A DNA stretch of 64,000 nt from Crossiella sp. S99.2 (GTDB lineage: Bacteria > Actinomycetota > Actinomycetes > Mycobacteriales > Pseudonocardiaceae). Under the pieces are notes generated by a model. That model searched no databases and was not told the DNA's origin. It worked only from the letters and a program-made list of their open reading frames with translations. A program made the translations under genes and the position numbers. This document shows, piece by piece, positions 36,195 through 44,269 of the stretch (its first letter is position 1; each line of letters begins with the position of its first letter). Location of the stretch: positions 124,001-188,000 of the forward strand of contig NZ_JALMDK010000008.1 in assembly GCF_023094165.1 (NCBI RefSeq), read 5' to 3'.

Positions 36195-37028
36195 TTAGCC
36201 GAGTTTGACGAAGGTCTCCAGCTCGCGGGCGATCTCGTCCGGGCCGGTGTCGTAGGTCGGGAACAGCACCAGTTCGTCCACGCCGAGTTCGCGGTACTCC
36301 TCCGCGTCGGCCTGGGTCGGCGGGGTGGGGGACTGGACCAGGTGGATGCGCAGGCGGCCCAGGCGTTCCGGGCGGTCTACCTGGTCGGCGGCCTTGCGTA
36401 GCCCGGCCAGGCTGCGGTGCAGATCCTCGGCGTTGCCGGCCACTCCGTACCAGCCGTGGCCGCGGGAGACCGCGCGCCGGTAGGCCGCCGGGCTGTGGCC
36501 GCCGACCACGATCCGCTGGTCGGCCGGTTTCGGGTGCGCGTCCACGTTGGCGAACCGGGCGAACTTCCCGTCGAAGGACGGCGCGTCCTGCCGCCACAAC
36601 GCGTTCATCGCGTCCAGGTACTCGTCGGTGCGCGCGCCGCGTTCGGACATCGGCACGCCCACCGCGGTCATTTCCGGTTCCAGGTAGCCCGCGCCGACGC
36701 CCAGGGTGAACCGGCCCCGGCTGAGATGGTCCAGGCTGGCCACCTGCTTGGCCAGCACCACGGGATTGCGTTGCGGCAGAATGATGATCGCGGTGCCCAG
36801 TTCGAGGCGCTGGGTGACCGCGGCGACGAAACTCAGGTGCACCAACGGGTCCAGGATCGGTTCCAGGGGGTTCATCGGGGTGTCCGCGGGGGCCGGGCTG
36901 GGCAGCACCACGTGCTCGCTGGCCCACCAGCCGCGCATACCCAGGTCCTCGGCCAGCCGGGCCAGCCGGGTGGTCTGCTCGGGGTCCACCGTGTGTCGCA
37001 GGTTCAGCCCCTGCACGCTCAGATCCAT
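36195..37028 (-). CDS. LLM-class F420-dependent oxidoreductase (TIGR03619-like)
   Basis: A 277-residue luciferase-like protein from the ATG at 37028 (MDLSVQGLNLRHTVDPEQTT). WASEHVVLPS, LELGTAIIILPQRNPVVLAK and GGRFTLGVGAGYLEPEM-like blocks are present (here SRGRFTLGVGAGYLEPEM). IVVGGHSPAAYRRAV and the C-terminal DELVLFPTYD complete the family pattern. It likely uses F420 or FMN; the substrate is unknown. It is divergent from the interrupted LysR gene with a LysR-type box between, so it was probably the LysR target before the element inserted. Confidence 0.87.
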   Translation of the reverse strand: MDLSVQGLNLRHTVDPEQTTRLARLAEDLGMRGWWASEHVVLPSPAPADTPMNPLEPILDPLVHLSFVAAVTQRLELGTAIIILPQRNPVVLAKQVASLDHLSRGRFTLGVGAGYLEPEMTAVGVPMSERGARTDEYLDAMNALWRQDAPSFDGKFARFANVDAHPKPADQRIVVGGHSPAAYRRAVSRGHGWYGVAGNAEDLHRSLAGLRKAADQVDRPERLGRLRIHLVQSPTPPTQADAEEYRELGVDELVLFPTYDTGPDEIARELETFVKLG

Positions 37029-37075
37029 GCCGCCATCGTCTGGCCGATTCGGCCCCGCGTCCAAGACCTGTTGTT

Positions 37076-37090
37076 ATAGCCTGTTGCTAT
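37076..37090. promoter_or_regulatory. LysR-type binding box
   Basis: ATAGC-CTGTT-GCTAT is a perfect interrupted palindrome with T-N11-A spacing. It overlaps the ATG of the LysR gene and faces the divergent F420-type oxidoreductase gene, the usual position for LysR autoregulation and target control. Confidence 0.6.
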
Positions 37091-37129
37091 GGAGCCTCAC
37101 CTGCGGGATCTGCGCTACTTCGTGGCGGT
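37089..37129 (+). pseudogene. 5' end of a LysR regulator gene cut by the integrative element
   Basis: It encodes MEPHLRDLRYFVA plus two bases of codon 14, then element sequence begins. Joined to 42523-43381 through the shared GT at 37128-37129 and 42521-42522, it gives 900 nt: an open 299-residue LysR protein with the normal FVAVAEELSFTRAA sequence. As it stands the frame runs into foreign sequence, so the regulator is inactivated. Confidence 0.85.
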
Positions 37130-37148
37130 AGCTACGGATCTCCTACTG
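37110..37148. other. attL junction
   Basis: Host LysR sequence runs to GT at 37128-37129, then the element half-site AGCTACGGATCTCCTACTG (37130-37148). That half-site is an imperfect inverted match to the element half of attR. The recombinase ATG is only 32 nt from the crossover. Confidence 0.75.
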
Positions 37149-37161
37149 CATACTTCGGTCT

Positions 37162-38706
37162 ATGACTACCACGCCGCCACGTCGGGAACGGGGTCGGACG
37201 CTGATCGAGCGGGACCCTGACCAGCTAGTTTGGGCACTCTCGGCCCGCGAGTCCAAGGTACCGGCCGGACGCGGTGCCGACGACGCGGGTCAAGTCGATC
37301 ACCAGTTGGATGATCTCCGTAAGTTCGTCAAAGGCATTGGCGGGCGAATCGAGCGTGAAGTACCTGAACCGAATGTTTCCTCATTCAGGCGAAAGCGCGT
37401 CAAGTTGCCGGATGGCACGTTCGGCTATCGGGTGGTCCGGCCTGATTGGGAAGCGATTCTGACGGCGTTGCGTCGCGGTGAATGTAACGCACTCGCGGTT
37501 GTGGACATTGACCGCGCGACGCGTGACCCGCGCATTCTGGAAGACCTGATCGACGTGGTCGAGTTGTACGGCGTGTATGTCGTCAGCATGACCGGGAACA
37601 TTGATCTGTCGTCGGATGCGGGTATCGATTCCGCGCGCAGCCTAGTCAACCAGCGCAATTCCGAGTCCCGGAACACCTCGCGGCGCGTAGTGGACGGAAA
37701 GCGGCGGGCCGCGTACGCGGGCAAGAATCATGGCGGCCGACTGCGCCCGTTCGGATGGCGCAAGGACCGTATAACCCTGAACAAGCGAGAGTCAGCGCAT
37801 ATCGTAGAGGCGGTTCCGCGTATTCTTGCGGGTGTCAGTCCTCTGAACCTGGCGAAGCAATGGAACAAGCGCGGGATTAAGACGGTCACCGGCGTGCCGT
37901 GGCTTGCGGGCACTATTCGCGGCATGTTTTTCCGGCCGCGTATCTGCGGATTCGTCACCCATCATGGTGAGGCGCTGAGGGATGAGAATGGCCAGCCGGT
38001 GCGCGGGCAATGGGAACCGATTCTCACCGAAGAACAGTACGAGGCTGTCAAGCGGGCGTGGTCGCCTGCGGCACGGGGCGAACAATCACGGTTGGGTGCT
38101 AAGGGTCGCGGCTACCGCACTATCTACCTGTTGTCGCCGTTCGTGCGGTGCGGCAAATGCAACGCCCGAATGATCGGCGCAACCCGTCGCGACCCGCGCA
38201 CCAAGAAACTAGTTGCGGTCTACCGGTGTCAGGCCAAAGGGGCCGGGGGTTGCGGCGGGATTGCGCGCGTGGCCGAACCGATCGATGAATACATTAAGGC
38301 ACTGGTCATCGCAGACCAGCAAAGAATCGAGTCACGCAAAGTGGAGGAACTGCCGCCGTGGCCGAAAGAGAAAGAACTGGCGGGCTACATTGCTCGAATT
38401 GAGGAGTCCATTCGCAAGTACGAGGCGGGCGAGTACTCCGCAGAGCTTCATTTCCCCAGCCTTGCGCGCATGGAAGCCAAAGTAGCGGAACTCCGCCGCG
38501 AACAACACCGGTACAACGCGCGACAGGACGCACGTCGAAGCTTCGTAGCCGACCTGGCCAAGGAGTGGGAGAACCCGGAATTCACGATGGAACAGAAACA
38601 GGCTGCAATCGCCAAGAGCCTGACCGCCGTCGTGATCCAGTCTGCGGGCAAGGGCGTCCGATTTCACCCAGACCAACTCACGCCTGTATTTCGCCAAGAC
38701 ACATAA
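37162..38706 (+). CDS. Large serine recombinase (integrase)
   Basis: A 514-residue site-specific recombinase. The N-terminal resolvase domain has the candidate nucleophile Ser31 in ALSARESK, then the ALAVVDIDRATRDPRILEDL block with the conserved DxDR, and NIDLSSDAG with the following SESRNTSRRV helix. The recombinase domain runs through GGRLRPFGW and IRGMFFRPRICGFVTHHGE. A zinc ribbon (VRCGKCNARM, then YRCQ and GGCGG) precedes a coiled coil at about 400-460. This is the usual large-serine-integrase plan. It inserts and excises the element at the LysR site with a GT core. It may be transcribed from the LysR promoter. A hairpin terminator follows. Confidence 0.92.
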   Translation: MTTTPPRRERGRTLIERDPDQLVWALSARESKVPAGRGADDAGQVDHQLDDLRKFVKGIGGRIEREVPEPNVSSFRRKRVKLPDGTFGYRVVRPDWEAILTALRRGECNALAVVDIDRATRDPRILEDLIDVVELYGVYVVSMTGNIDLSSDAGIDSARSLVNQRNSESRNTSRRVVDGKRRAAYAGKNHGGRLRPFGWRKDRITLNKRESAHIVEAVPRILAGVSPLNLAKQWNKRGIKTVTGVPWLAGTIRGMFFRPRICGFVTHHGEALRDENGQPVRGQWEPILTEEQYEAVKRAWSPAARGEQSRLGAKGRGYRTIYLLSPFVRCGKCNARMIGATRRDPRTKKLVAVYRCQAKGAGGCGGIARVAEPIDEYIKALVIADQQRIESRKVEELPPWPKEKELAGYIARIEESIRKYEAGEYSAELHFPSLARMEAKVAELRREQHRYNARQDARRSFVADLAKEWENPEFTMEQKQAAIAKSLTAVVIQSAGKGVRFHPDQLTPVFRQDT

Positions 38707-38900
38707 AGCCCCATCGTGGTTGGGTCGGCATACCGCGTTCCCTGGGGTGTTCCGGTGCCGTTCCAGTTGCCCGGCTTTGCCTCCCCAACCCATGTTCACG
38801 CTGGTCAGACTGTGGAGGCTGCGGCGGGGACTCGGCGGGGAGAACTCCCCGCCCCTCCCGCCCCTCCCCGTCCGAGTCCCCGCGCCGCATAGCCATAGTG

Positions 38901-38933
38901 AAGAGGCCCTGGCTGATTGCCAGGGCCTCTTTT
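38901..38933 (+). terminator. Intrinsic terminator downstream of the recombinase
   Basis: A perfect 12-bp stem, AAGAGGCCCTGG (38901-38912) with CCAGGGCCTCTT (38920-38931), a 7-nt loop, and a continuing T run to 38933. Confidence 0.85.
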
Positions 38934-38948
38934 GCTATTCGGTTGAGT

Positions 38949-39428
38949 CTATCGCTCCTGTGGGCTGTCCAAACCGTAAATGGCCGCCACGGCACGCGCC
39001 CACGCTGCGGACCGTGGCGGCGCGTTCTTCAACTGTTCGCGCGCCCACTCCTCAGGCGTCGGCACGCCAGCACGCCCAGGGCGCGCCTGAGGGCCCGTTG
39101 CGGTGCCGACCGGGGAACCGGCGCGCCGACGCCTGTTCGTGCTCTCTCCGGCCGTCTGAGGCCGTTCCACGGTGGCGGCCCGCCAGGCGTCGCCCTGGCG
39201 GGGGAGCGGCACTCGGACCGTGTCGCATTGCGACTGTCCACCCTGGACGGTCGTTCCGTGTGAATCGTGGCTCTCACAAGCGATCCGGGCGGAGGTCGAC
39301 CGTCCCTTGTGCCGCCGTGGGTCCTCCTGATCAGGTGCCAGAACTCCGGCCTGGTGATCATCGCTGCTTCCTCGGTTCCCTGGTGTGTGAGCGGTGTCCG
39401 GTGGTGGGTTAGCGGCCGTGACCACCAC
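38949..39428 (-). CDS. Possible small accessory protein of the element
   Basis: A 159-residue frame. The last 45 residues (GVPTPEEWAREQLKNAPPRS, then AWARAVAAIYGLD) resemble the helical C-termini of small hypothetical proteins common in actinomycete plasmids and integrated elements. The N-terminal two thirds are hydrophilic and low in complexity, so the true start may be internal. It lies antisense between the recombinase terminator and the repeat cluster. No function can be named; an excision or replication accessory role is only a guess. Confidence 0.4.
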   Translation of the reverse strand: MVVTAANPPPDTAHTPGNRGSSDDHQAGVLAPDQEDPRRHKGRSTSARIACESHDSHGTTVQGGQSQCDTVRVPLPRQGDAWRAATVERPQTAGESTNRRRRAGSPVGTATGPQARPGRAGVPTPEEWAREQLKNAPPRSAAWARAVAAIYGLDSPQER

Positions 39429-39725
39429 CCCCGTCGGCGATCACGCCACAGGCCCGGTGAACGCCCGTGGTGACCTTCGGGTACGCGCCGGGTGCCATGC
39501 GTCGGTTAGCGGTCACTCCGGCCGCGTTCACGGCCGACCGGTTGGAGACGATGTTTCTCATTGCTGTTGGGGTCCTTTGCTCTTGGTTGCGACGCGCAGG
39601 ATTGCGAGCCGTCCCTTAAGTAAGACCCCAACCTGTCGCAGCGGCTATGCCAACTTCGGAATAACGCATCCTGCACGGGACTAGCCGCAGGTCAGCGGCA
39701 TGTGAGCGTGTGAGGGCCGCAAGGG

Positions 39726-39907
39726 CAGGGAGGGACCCGCGTCATGCTGGCGGAACCTGCGATGTGAGGGGGCTCAGCGAGGTTCTGAGACTGTGCCCCG
39801 GAGGGTCCCTGAACCGTGTTTGGGCTGGTTAGCCCAGGGACTTTGGGTCAGGGAGGGGGCAGGGAAAAGTCCCTGTCTCCCTGCCGCGTCCCTGGCCTGA
39901 GTCCCTG
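39726..39907. repeat. Iteron-like cluster of TCCCTG / CAGGGA
   Basis: Nine copies of the hexamer in either orientation: CAGGGA at 39726, 39835, 39849 and 39860; TCCCTG at 39806, 39870, 39878, 39889 and 39902. Eight fall within about 100 nt, several preceded by G or followed by an extra match (GTCCCTG). It sits in the non-coding part of the element just past the exporter stop. It could be a recombination-directionality, replication or regulator binding site. Confidence 0.55.
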
Positions 39908-39917
39908 TGTGCCGCAC

Positions 39918-40787
39918 CTATTCGGCCCGTGTCCGATTGGCAGCCAATGCCGATCCAGCCACAATGGCCACTAGTCCGATAGTGGTGCTCCATGAGACAT
40001 GCTCACCGAGTAGCAACCAGCTCAGTATCACTGCGACGCCAGGCGACAGGTAGAAAGCCAATGTTGCCCGAGCTGGTCCGGCGTGCCTGATCAGGGAGTA
40101 GTTCAAGGTCAGTGTTACGCCGGTAAACACGATGCCCAAAGAGATAAGCGCGGCAATGCTGGCTGACGTCGGCTTGGCGTCCGGGAGTGCGAGTAGGCCC
40201 GGGATGAGTAGAACGACTACAGACACCAGCATGGCAACGGTTGCGATACCTAATGGCTCGGCGAAAGTGAGCTTCTTGTGAATCAGGAGTGCTCCACATG
40301 CGTAGCACAATGCCGACAGGACAAGCAATATCCCGCCAAGTAGAGCCTGCATGCCGCCAGTCAGGTCTATTCCGAACAAGAGTACCAAGCCAGCGAAACC
40401 GAGCAGCAAGCCGAGTAAACCAAGCAATCCTTGAGGTCGCTCGTTCGGTGCAAATTTCATGGCCAATACGGCGACGAAAAGCGGCTGTGAGCCAATGATT
40501 ATGCCTGCCAACCCGGGCGACAGCCAATGCTGGCCGATTGTAAGCAGTAGCATCGGTGCCGTGGCTTGCAGTAGCACGGTTAGCAGCACCCATCCGGGCT
40601 GCTTCTTGAGTGCTGGCAACACTCCTTGTTTCAGTGCAAAAGGAAGCAGAAACAACGCCGCCAGTGCTACCCGAATCAAGACCACCAATACGGGAGGAAA
40701 TCCGCGTAGTGCCACGTCAATAACCAGATATGCTCCGCCCCACAGTAAAGCCAGCGCGCCAATTCCAGGCCATACCCAGCGGTTCAT
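39918..40787 (-). CDS. EamA/DMT-superfamily transporter
   Basis: A 289-residue membrane protein with ten predicted helices in two EamA repeats. It starts at MNRWVWPGIGALALLWGGAY; the in-frame ATG four codons earlier is also possible. GQHWLSPGLAGIIIGSQPLF and the second-repeat RHAGPARATLAFYLSPGVAV plus LLLGEHVSW are typical of RhaT/YdcZ-like exporters of amino acids, metabolites or drugs. It follows the XRE gene by 34 nt on the same strand and is likely co-expressed with it as cargo of the element. Confidence 0.88.
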   Translation of the reverse strand: MNRWVWPGIGALALLWGGAYLVIDVALRGFPPVLVVLIRVALAALFLLPFALKQGVLPALKKQPGWVLLTVLLQATAPMLLLTIGQHWLSPGLAGIIIGSQPLFVAVLAMKFAPNERPQGLLGLLGLLLGFAGLVLLFGIDLTGGMQALLGGILLVLSALCYACGALLIHKKLTFAEPLGIATVAMLVSVVVLLIPGLLALPDAKPTSASIAALISLGIVFTGVTLTLNYSLIRHAGPARATLAFYLSPGVAVILSWLLLGEHVSWSTTIGLVAIVAGSALAANRTRAE

Positions 40788-40821
40788 GTGGTGCTGCAAT
40801 CAACGTTGCGCATGGTCCGGC

Positions 40822-42333
40822 CTATTGCACCTTATCGGTTAGGGATTGGACGATCTCCAGGTTAGCGTATGGCTTGAAAGCCGGTAGTAGTTCGCGTATG
40901 CGGCGCTGATTCCGCCTCGAATCGGTCAGAGTCGCTAGCCGCCAGGCTTCATGGGCGGTGTCAGCGGCTGCCTCAGGTTCGGGCGCAGGTGACTTGCCGG
41001 AGTCCAGAAGGTGAGCCGCAGCCAGGTCGATAAGCGTGCCGGAACGTTCTCGTACGTACTGCTCCGGAAGCATTTCGCATGCCGATTCAAGAGCGGTAAT
41101 CGCGGCTGAGGAATCGCCAAGGCGGAGTAGGCAGCGGCCTTTAAGTCGAGTAGCATGCTCTGGGCTGTTATAGAAGCCAAGCCACTGCGGCACGCTATCC
41201 GATTGTACGGCATCAAATAGCCGTTCCGATTCCATGAGTGCTTTCGCGCCTGCTTTTTGGTCGCCAGCAAAAGCATGGGCTTCGGCCAACGCTTCGTAAA
41301 GCCAGGATCGAACCGCCGGATTAACGTCGAAGCGTGGCGTATTAGCAATCCTCAGTGCACAGTCAAGCAGTCGTATTGCTTCACTTCCCCGTTGGGCATG
41401 AAGGTGAATGTAACTCATCACGCCGAGTACGTAAGAATGCAAAGTCGGATCTTCGGCCTCTTCGGCGCTCGATAGTGCAATTGAGCAGAAATGTCGGGCC
41501 GCCGTATAGTCCTGACCGTCAATCGCAAGCCAAGCCGCTAGTTGTGCCGTGTCGCCCAGCAAGGCTATATACGGCCCGTACAACTCGGACGACACTTGAT
41601 CAGATACTGTCATCAGGCGGTTTAGATGGGTAATAGTGTCGCCATAGACCGCGCGGGCACCGGCCTGATAGTCAATCTGTCGATAGTTTTTGGTCAGGGA
41701 TTCGTAGTGCGCCAGTAGCTCAGCTCTCATGGGCATTCTCCCATGGTTATTTGCTGACGGAACGAGTATATTGTGATGTGTGCCTAGTGTTATCAATCCG
41801 AACGTGTCCATCCCAGTGGACGCGACTACAGAGCCGTCCCTGGGTGCTGGCGTAATCAGTTCGTCGTGGGTCGCGCGTGGTGGTTCCAGTCGGCTTTGCC
41901 CTGGAAGATCGAACCACAGCAGACGCTGCGGAAGATGCAGAATCTTGGCGAAATTCTGGAGGATTTCGAGATTTTGCTCTGGCTTGCCGTTTTCGATCTT
42001 GCTAATCTGCGCCTGTGTCATGCCGAGCCAGCGTCCCAGAAGTTCCTGGTTAAGCGCCTTGCCGAACATCTGGAGATGGTGAGGGTGATAGCGGTACGAC
42101 CTAAATACCCTGCCCATGTGTCGACTCTCGAAAGCTGCTCGGAAGTCTTCAGTCTCGAAAAATTCGTCCCTGAGAATCGGTGGCGTACAAAGCTGATCGC
42201 GTTGGTCCCTGTGGCACCTACTGCACATGCGCGCGTTGTTGTCGGCCGCGAGAACTGATCCGCAGCCAGAACAACGACGGCGGTCGCTGGCCGCACGGCT
42301 TGGGACACCTCGCTGTAGGCCCGGAGAAGTCAT
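40822..42333 (-). CDS. XRE-family regulator with zinc ribbon and TPR-like region
   Basis: A 503-residue protein from the ATG at 42333 (MTSPGLQRGVPSRAASDRRR). An N-terminal four-cysteine ribbon (CSGCGSVLA, then MCSRCHRD) is followed by a helix-turn-helix (ELLGRWLGMTQAQISKIENG at about 98-117). A C-terminal helical TPR-type region of 300 residues holds repeats such as LLGDTAQLAAWLAIDGQDY and LKGRCLLRLGDSSAAITALE. Actinomycetes use such proteins as developmental or metabolite-responsive regulators. It precedes the exporter gene and presumably controls it and the element. The frame upstream of 42333 is not needed. Confidence 0.85.
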   Translation of the reverse strand: MTSPGLQRGVPSRAASDRRRCSGCGSVLAADNNARMCSRCHRDQRDQLCTPPILRDEFFETEDFRAAFESRHMGRVFRSYRYHPHHLQMFGKALNQELLGRWLGMTQAQISKIENGKPEQNLEILQNFAKILHLPQRLLWFDLPGQSRLEPPRATHDELITPAPRDGSVVASTGMDTFGLITLGTHHNILVPSANNHGRMPMRAELLAHYESLTKNYRQIDYQAGARAVYGDTITHLNRLMTVSDQVSSELYGPYIALLGDTAQLAAWLAIDGQDYTAARHFCSIALSSAEEAEDPTLHSYVLGVMSYIHLHAQRGSEAIRLLDCALRIANTPRFDVNPAVRSWLYEALAEAHAFAGDQKAGAKALMESERLFDAVQSDSVPQWLGFYNSPEHATRLKGRCLLRLGDSSAAITALESACEMLPEQYVRERSGTLIDLAAAHLLDSGKSPAPEPEAAADTAHEAWRLATLTDSRRNQRRIRELLPAFKPYANLEIVQSLTDKVQ

Positions 42334-42501
42334 CTCGCGATCCCCCACTGATGTCAGAGTTGATCTGCGTCTGACCAGCGTACAACCCTGGCGGCCTTCC
42401 AGAACGGCGCGCGGCACGTCAAGCCGACAGTAGATGATCTTCCGTGGCACTACTGTCGACGTCCGACGTGTTTGCGCAGCTCAGCGCGTGGTTGCTGAGT
42501 G

Positions 42502-42540
42502 CTGTAAGAAGTGCGTAGTTGTGGCCGAGGAGCTGAGCTT
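42502..42540. other. attR junction
   Basis: The element half-site CTGTAAGAAGTGCGTAGTT (42502-42520) is followed by the GT core (42521-42522) and host LysR sequence GGCCGAGGAGCTGAGC. The 19-nt element half matches the reverse complement of the attL element half at 13 of 19 positions, including CGTAG next to the core. Confidence 0.75.
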
Positions 42541-43381
42541 CACCAGGGCGGCCAGCGACCGGCTGTTCATCGCCCAGCCCACGCTGAGCCGCCAGATCCG
42601 CCAGCTGGAGACCCAGCTGCGCACCGAGCTGTTCGACCGGGACCGGCGCACCGTGGCGCTCACCCCCGCCGGGGCCGCGTTGCTGCCGCTGGCCAGGGAG
42701 CTGCTGGAGCGCTGGGAACAGGCGCGGCGGCAGGTCGGCGAGGTGGCTTCCTGTTGTGACACCGTGCTCACCGTGGGTTTCCAGACCCGGATCGGGCGCG
42801 GGCTGATCCCCGCCGTGACCGCCCGGCTGGGTGCGGTGCTGCCGCAGTGGCGACTGAGTTTCCGGCAGGTCAGCTGGACCGACCCGGCCGCCGGGCTGCT
42901 CGACGGGCAGACGGATGTGGCGATCAGCTGGCTGCCGGTGCCCGCACAGGCCGGACTGTCCTGGAAGGTGGTGAGCACCGAACCGCTGTGGGCGGCGCTG
43001 CCCGTCGGGCACCGACTGTCCACTTCGGACACGGTGTCCTTCGCCGAACTCGCCGGGGAGCCGTTCGTCGCGCTGCCCGCGAACGCGGGGCTACAGCGGG
43101 ACTTCTGGCTGGCCACCGAGTATCGGGACACCCCGGCGCGGATCGGGGTGGAGGCCGCGACCGCGGAGGAAAGCTTCGAGGCGGTGGCCGCTGGGCTTGG
43201 GGTGAGTCTGCTCGCCGCGGGCAATGTCGAGCTGTACCAACGACCTGACGTGATCTGCCGCCCGGTCACCGGTCTGCCGCCCGCCGAGCTGGCGGTGATC
43301 TGGCGGAGTGAGGATGACCGGGAGGCGATCCGGGTGTTCGCCGAGTCCTGTGTGCAGTGCCTGTGCGACCGCGCGGCCTGA
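42521..43381 (+). pseudogene. 3' part of the interrupted LysR regulator gene
   Basis: It encodes residues 14-299 of the regulator. AEELSFTRAASDRLFIAQPT with LSRQIRQLETQL completes the LysR helix-turn-helix. The inducer-binding domain then has VGFQTRIGRGLIPAVTARL, LLDGQTDVAISWLPVP and EPFVALPANAG. The reading frame is intact to a TGA at 43379-43381 but has lost its start and first 13 codons to the insertion. Translation could begin only from element sequence. Loss of the regulator is recent, as no other damage is visible. Confidence 0.85.
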
Positions 43382-43409
43382 GCGGAACACCCGGATCGAG
43401 CCGGTGTGC

Positions 43410-44153
43410 TCAGGCGCCGAAGCCGCCGTCGATGTCCAGGCTGGTCCCGGTGATGAAACTGGACTCCGGGCCGGCCAGGTAGGCCACGAAACTGGCCACC
43501 TCCTCGACGGTGCCGTAGCGCGGCAACGCCATCAGCGCGCGCATCGTGTCCGCGATCGGGCCGTCGGCCGGGTTGAGTTCGGTGTCCACCGGGCCGGGCT
43601 GCACATTGGTCACGGTGATCCCGCGCGGGCCGAGATCGCGGGCGAAGCCCTTGGTGAGACCGTCCAGGGCGGCCTTGGTGGCGGCGTAGATCGCGCCGCC
43701 CGGCACCGGCATGCGGTCGCCGTTGATGCTGCCGATGGTGATGATCCGGCCGCCGTCGCGCAGGTGTGGCAGGGCCGCCTGGACCGCGACGAACACCGCG
43801 CGCACGTTGACCGCGAAGGTCTGGTCGAAGTCGGCCAGGGTGGCCTGGTCGACCGTGGCCCAGCGGCCGCCGCCGGCGTTGTTGACCAGGATGTCCAGCC
43901 CGCCAAACTCGGCCACGGTCTGGGCCACGGAGGCGGTCACCTCGGCTTCTGAAGCGGAATCCGCTTTGATCGCGATCGCGCGCCCGCCCGCCTCGGTAAT
44001 GGTCCGCACCACCTCGGCCGCGCGGTCCGGTGAGTTGGCGTAGGTCAGCGCGACCGCCGCACCCTCCCTGGCCAGCCGGATCGCCACCCCGGCGCCGATT
44101 CCGCGTGATCCACCCGTCACCAGCGCGACCCGACCGGCGAGCTGCTGTGCCAT
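43410..44153 (-). CDS. Short-chain dehydrogenase/reductase
   Basis: A 247-residue classical SDR from the ATG at 44153 (MAQQLAGRVALVTGGSRGIG). It has the cofactor motif TGGSRGIGAG, NNAGG, the catalytic Ser in IGSINGDR, YAATKAAL for Tyr and Lys, and the C-terminal SFITGTSLDIDGGFGA. It is of the FabG-like, NADP-preferring kind. It is divergent from a TetR regulator across paired operators, suggesting an inducible reductase for an exogenous carbonyl compound. Confidence 0.9.
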   Translation of the reverse strand: MAQQLAGRVALVTGGSRGIGAGVAIRLAREGAAVALTYANSPDRAAEVVRTITEAGGRAIAIKADSASEAEVTASVAQTVAEFGGLDILVNNAGGGRWATVDQATLADFDQTFAVNVRAVFVAVQAALPHLRDGGRIITIGSINGDRMPVPGGAIYAATKAALDGLTKGFARDLGPRGITVTNVQPGPVDTELNPADGPIADTMRALMALPRYGTVEEVASFVAYLAGPESSFITGTSLDIDGGFGA

Positions 44154-44178
44154 GACCTGCTCCTCAACCACGATTATT

Positions 44179-44244
44179 TATCGGTCGGTACAGATTTACG
44201 GCTGGCGGGCGGGTGCTGTCAAGCTTATTCTGTACCGAGTGGTA
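44179..44244. promoter_or_regulatory. Paired TetR-type operators
   Basis: TATCGGTCGGTA (44179-44190) and TACCGAGTGGTA (44233-44244) lie between the divergent SDR and tetR starts. TCGGTACAGA (44185-44194) and TCTGTACCGA (44229-44238) form a 10-bp perfect inverted repeat. The layout suggests one dimer at each promoter. Confidence 0.6.
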
Positions 44245-44269
44245 GCCGTTACGGTGGCGGAGGTGTGGG

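Larger units (their letters stand above)
37128..42522. mobile_element. 5.39-kb integrative element in a LysR gene
   Basis: The insert between the two GT dinucleotides is 5,393 bp. It holds a large serine recombinase at the left end, a possible small gene, an iteron-like cluster, a DMT exporter and an XRE/TPR regulator. Base composition and codon use are visibly less G+C-rich than the flanks. No replication, transfer or phage structural gene is visible, so it looks like a minimal mobilisable or satellite-type island. The boundaries are set by exact restoration of the LysR frame. Confidence 0.85.

Noticed and set aside
40003-40593. Second frame within the DMT exporter gene
   Set aside because: Alternative reading of a ten-helix membrane protein; no independent support.
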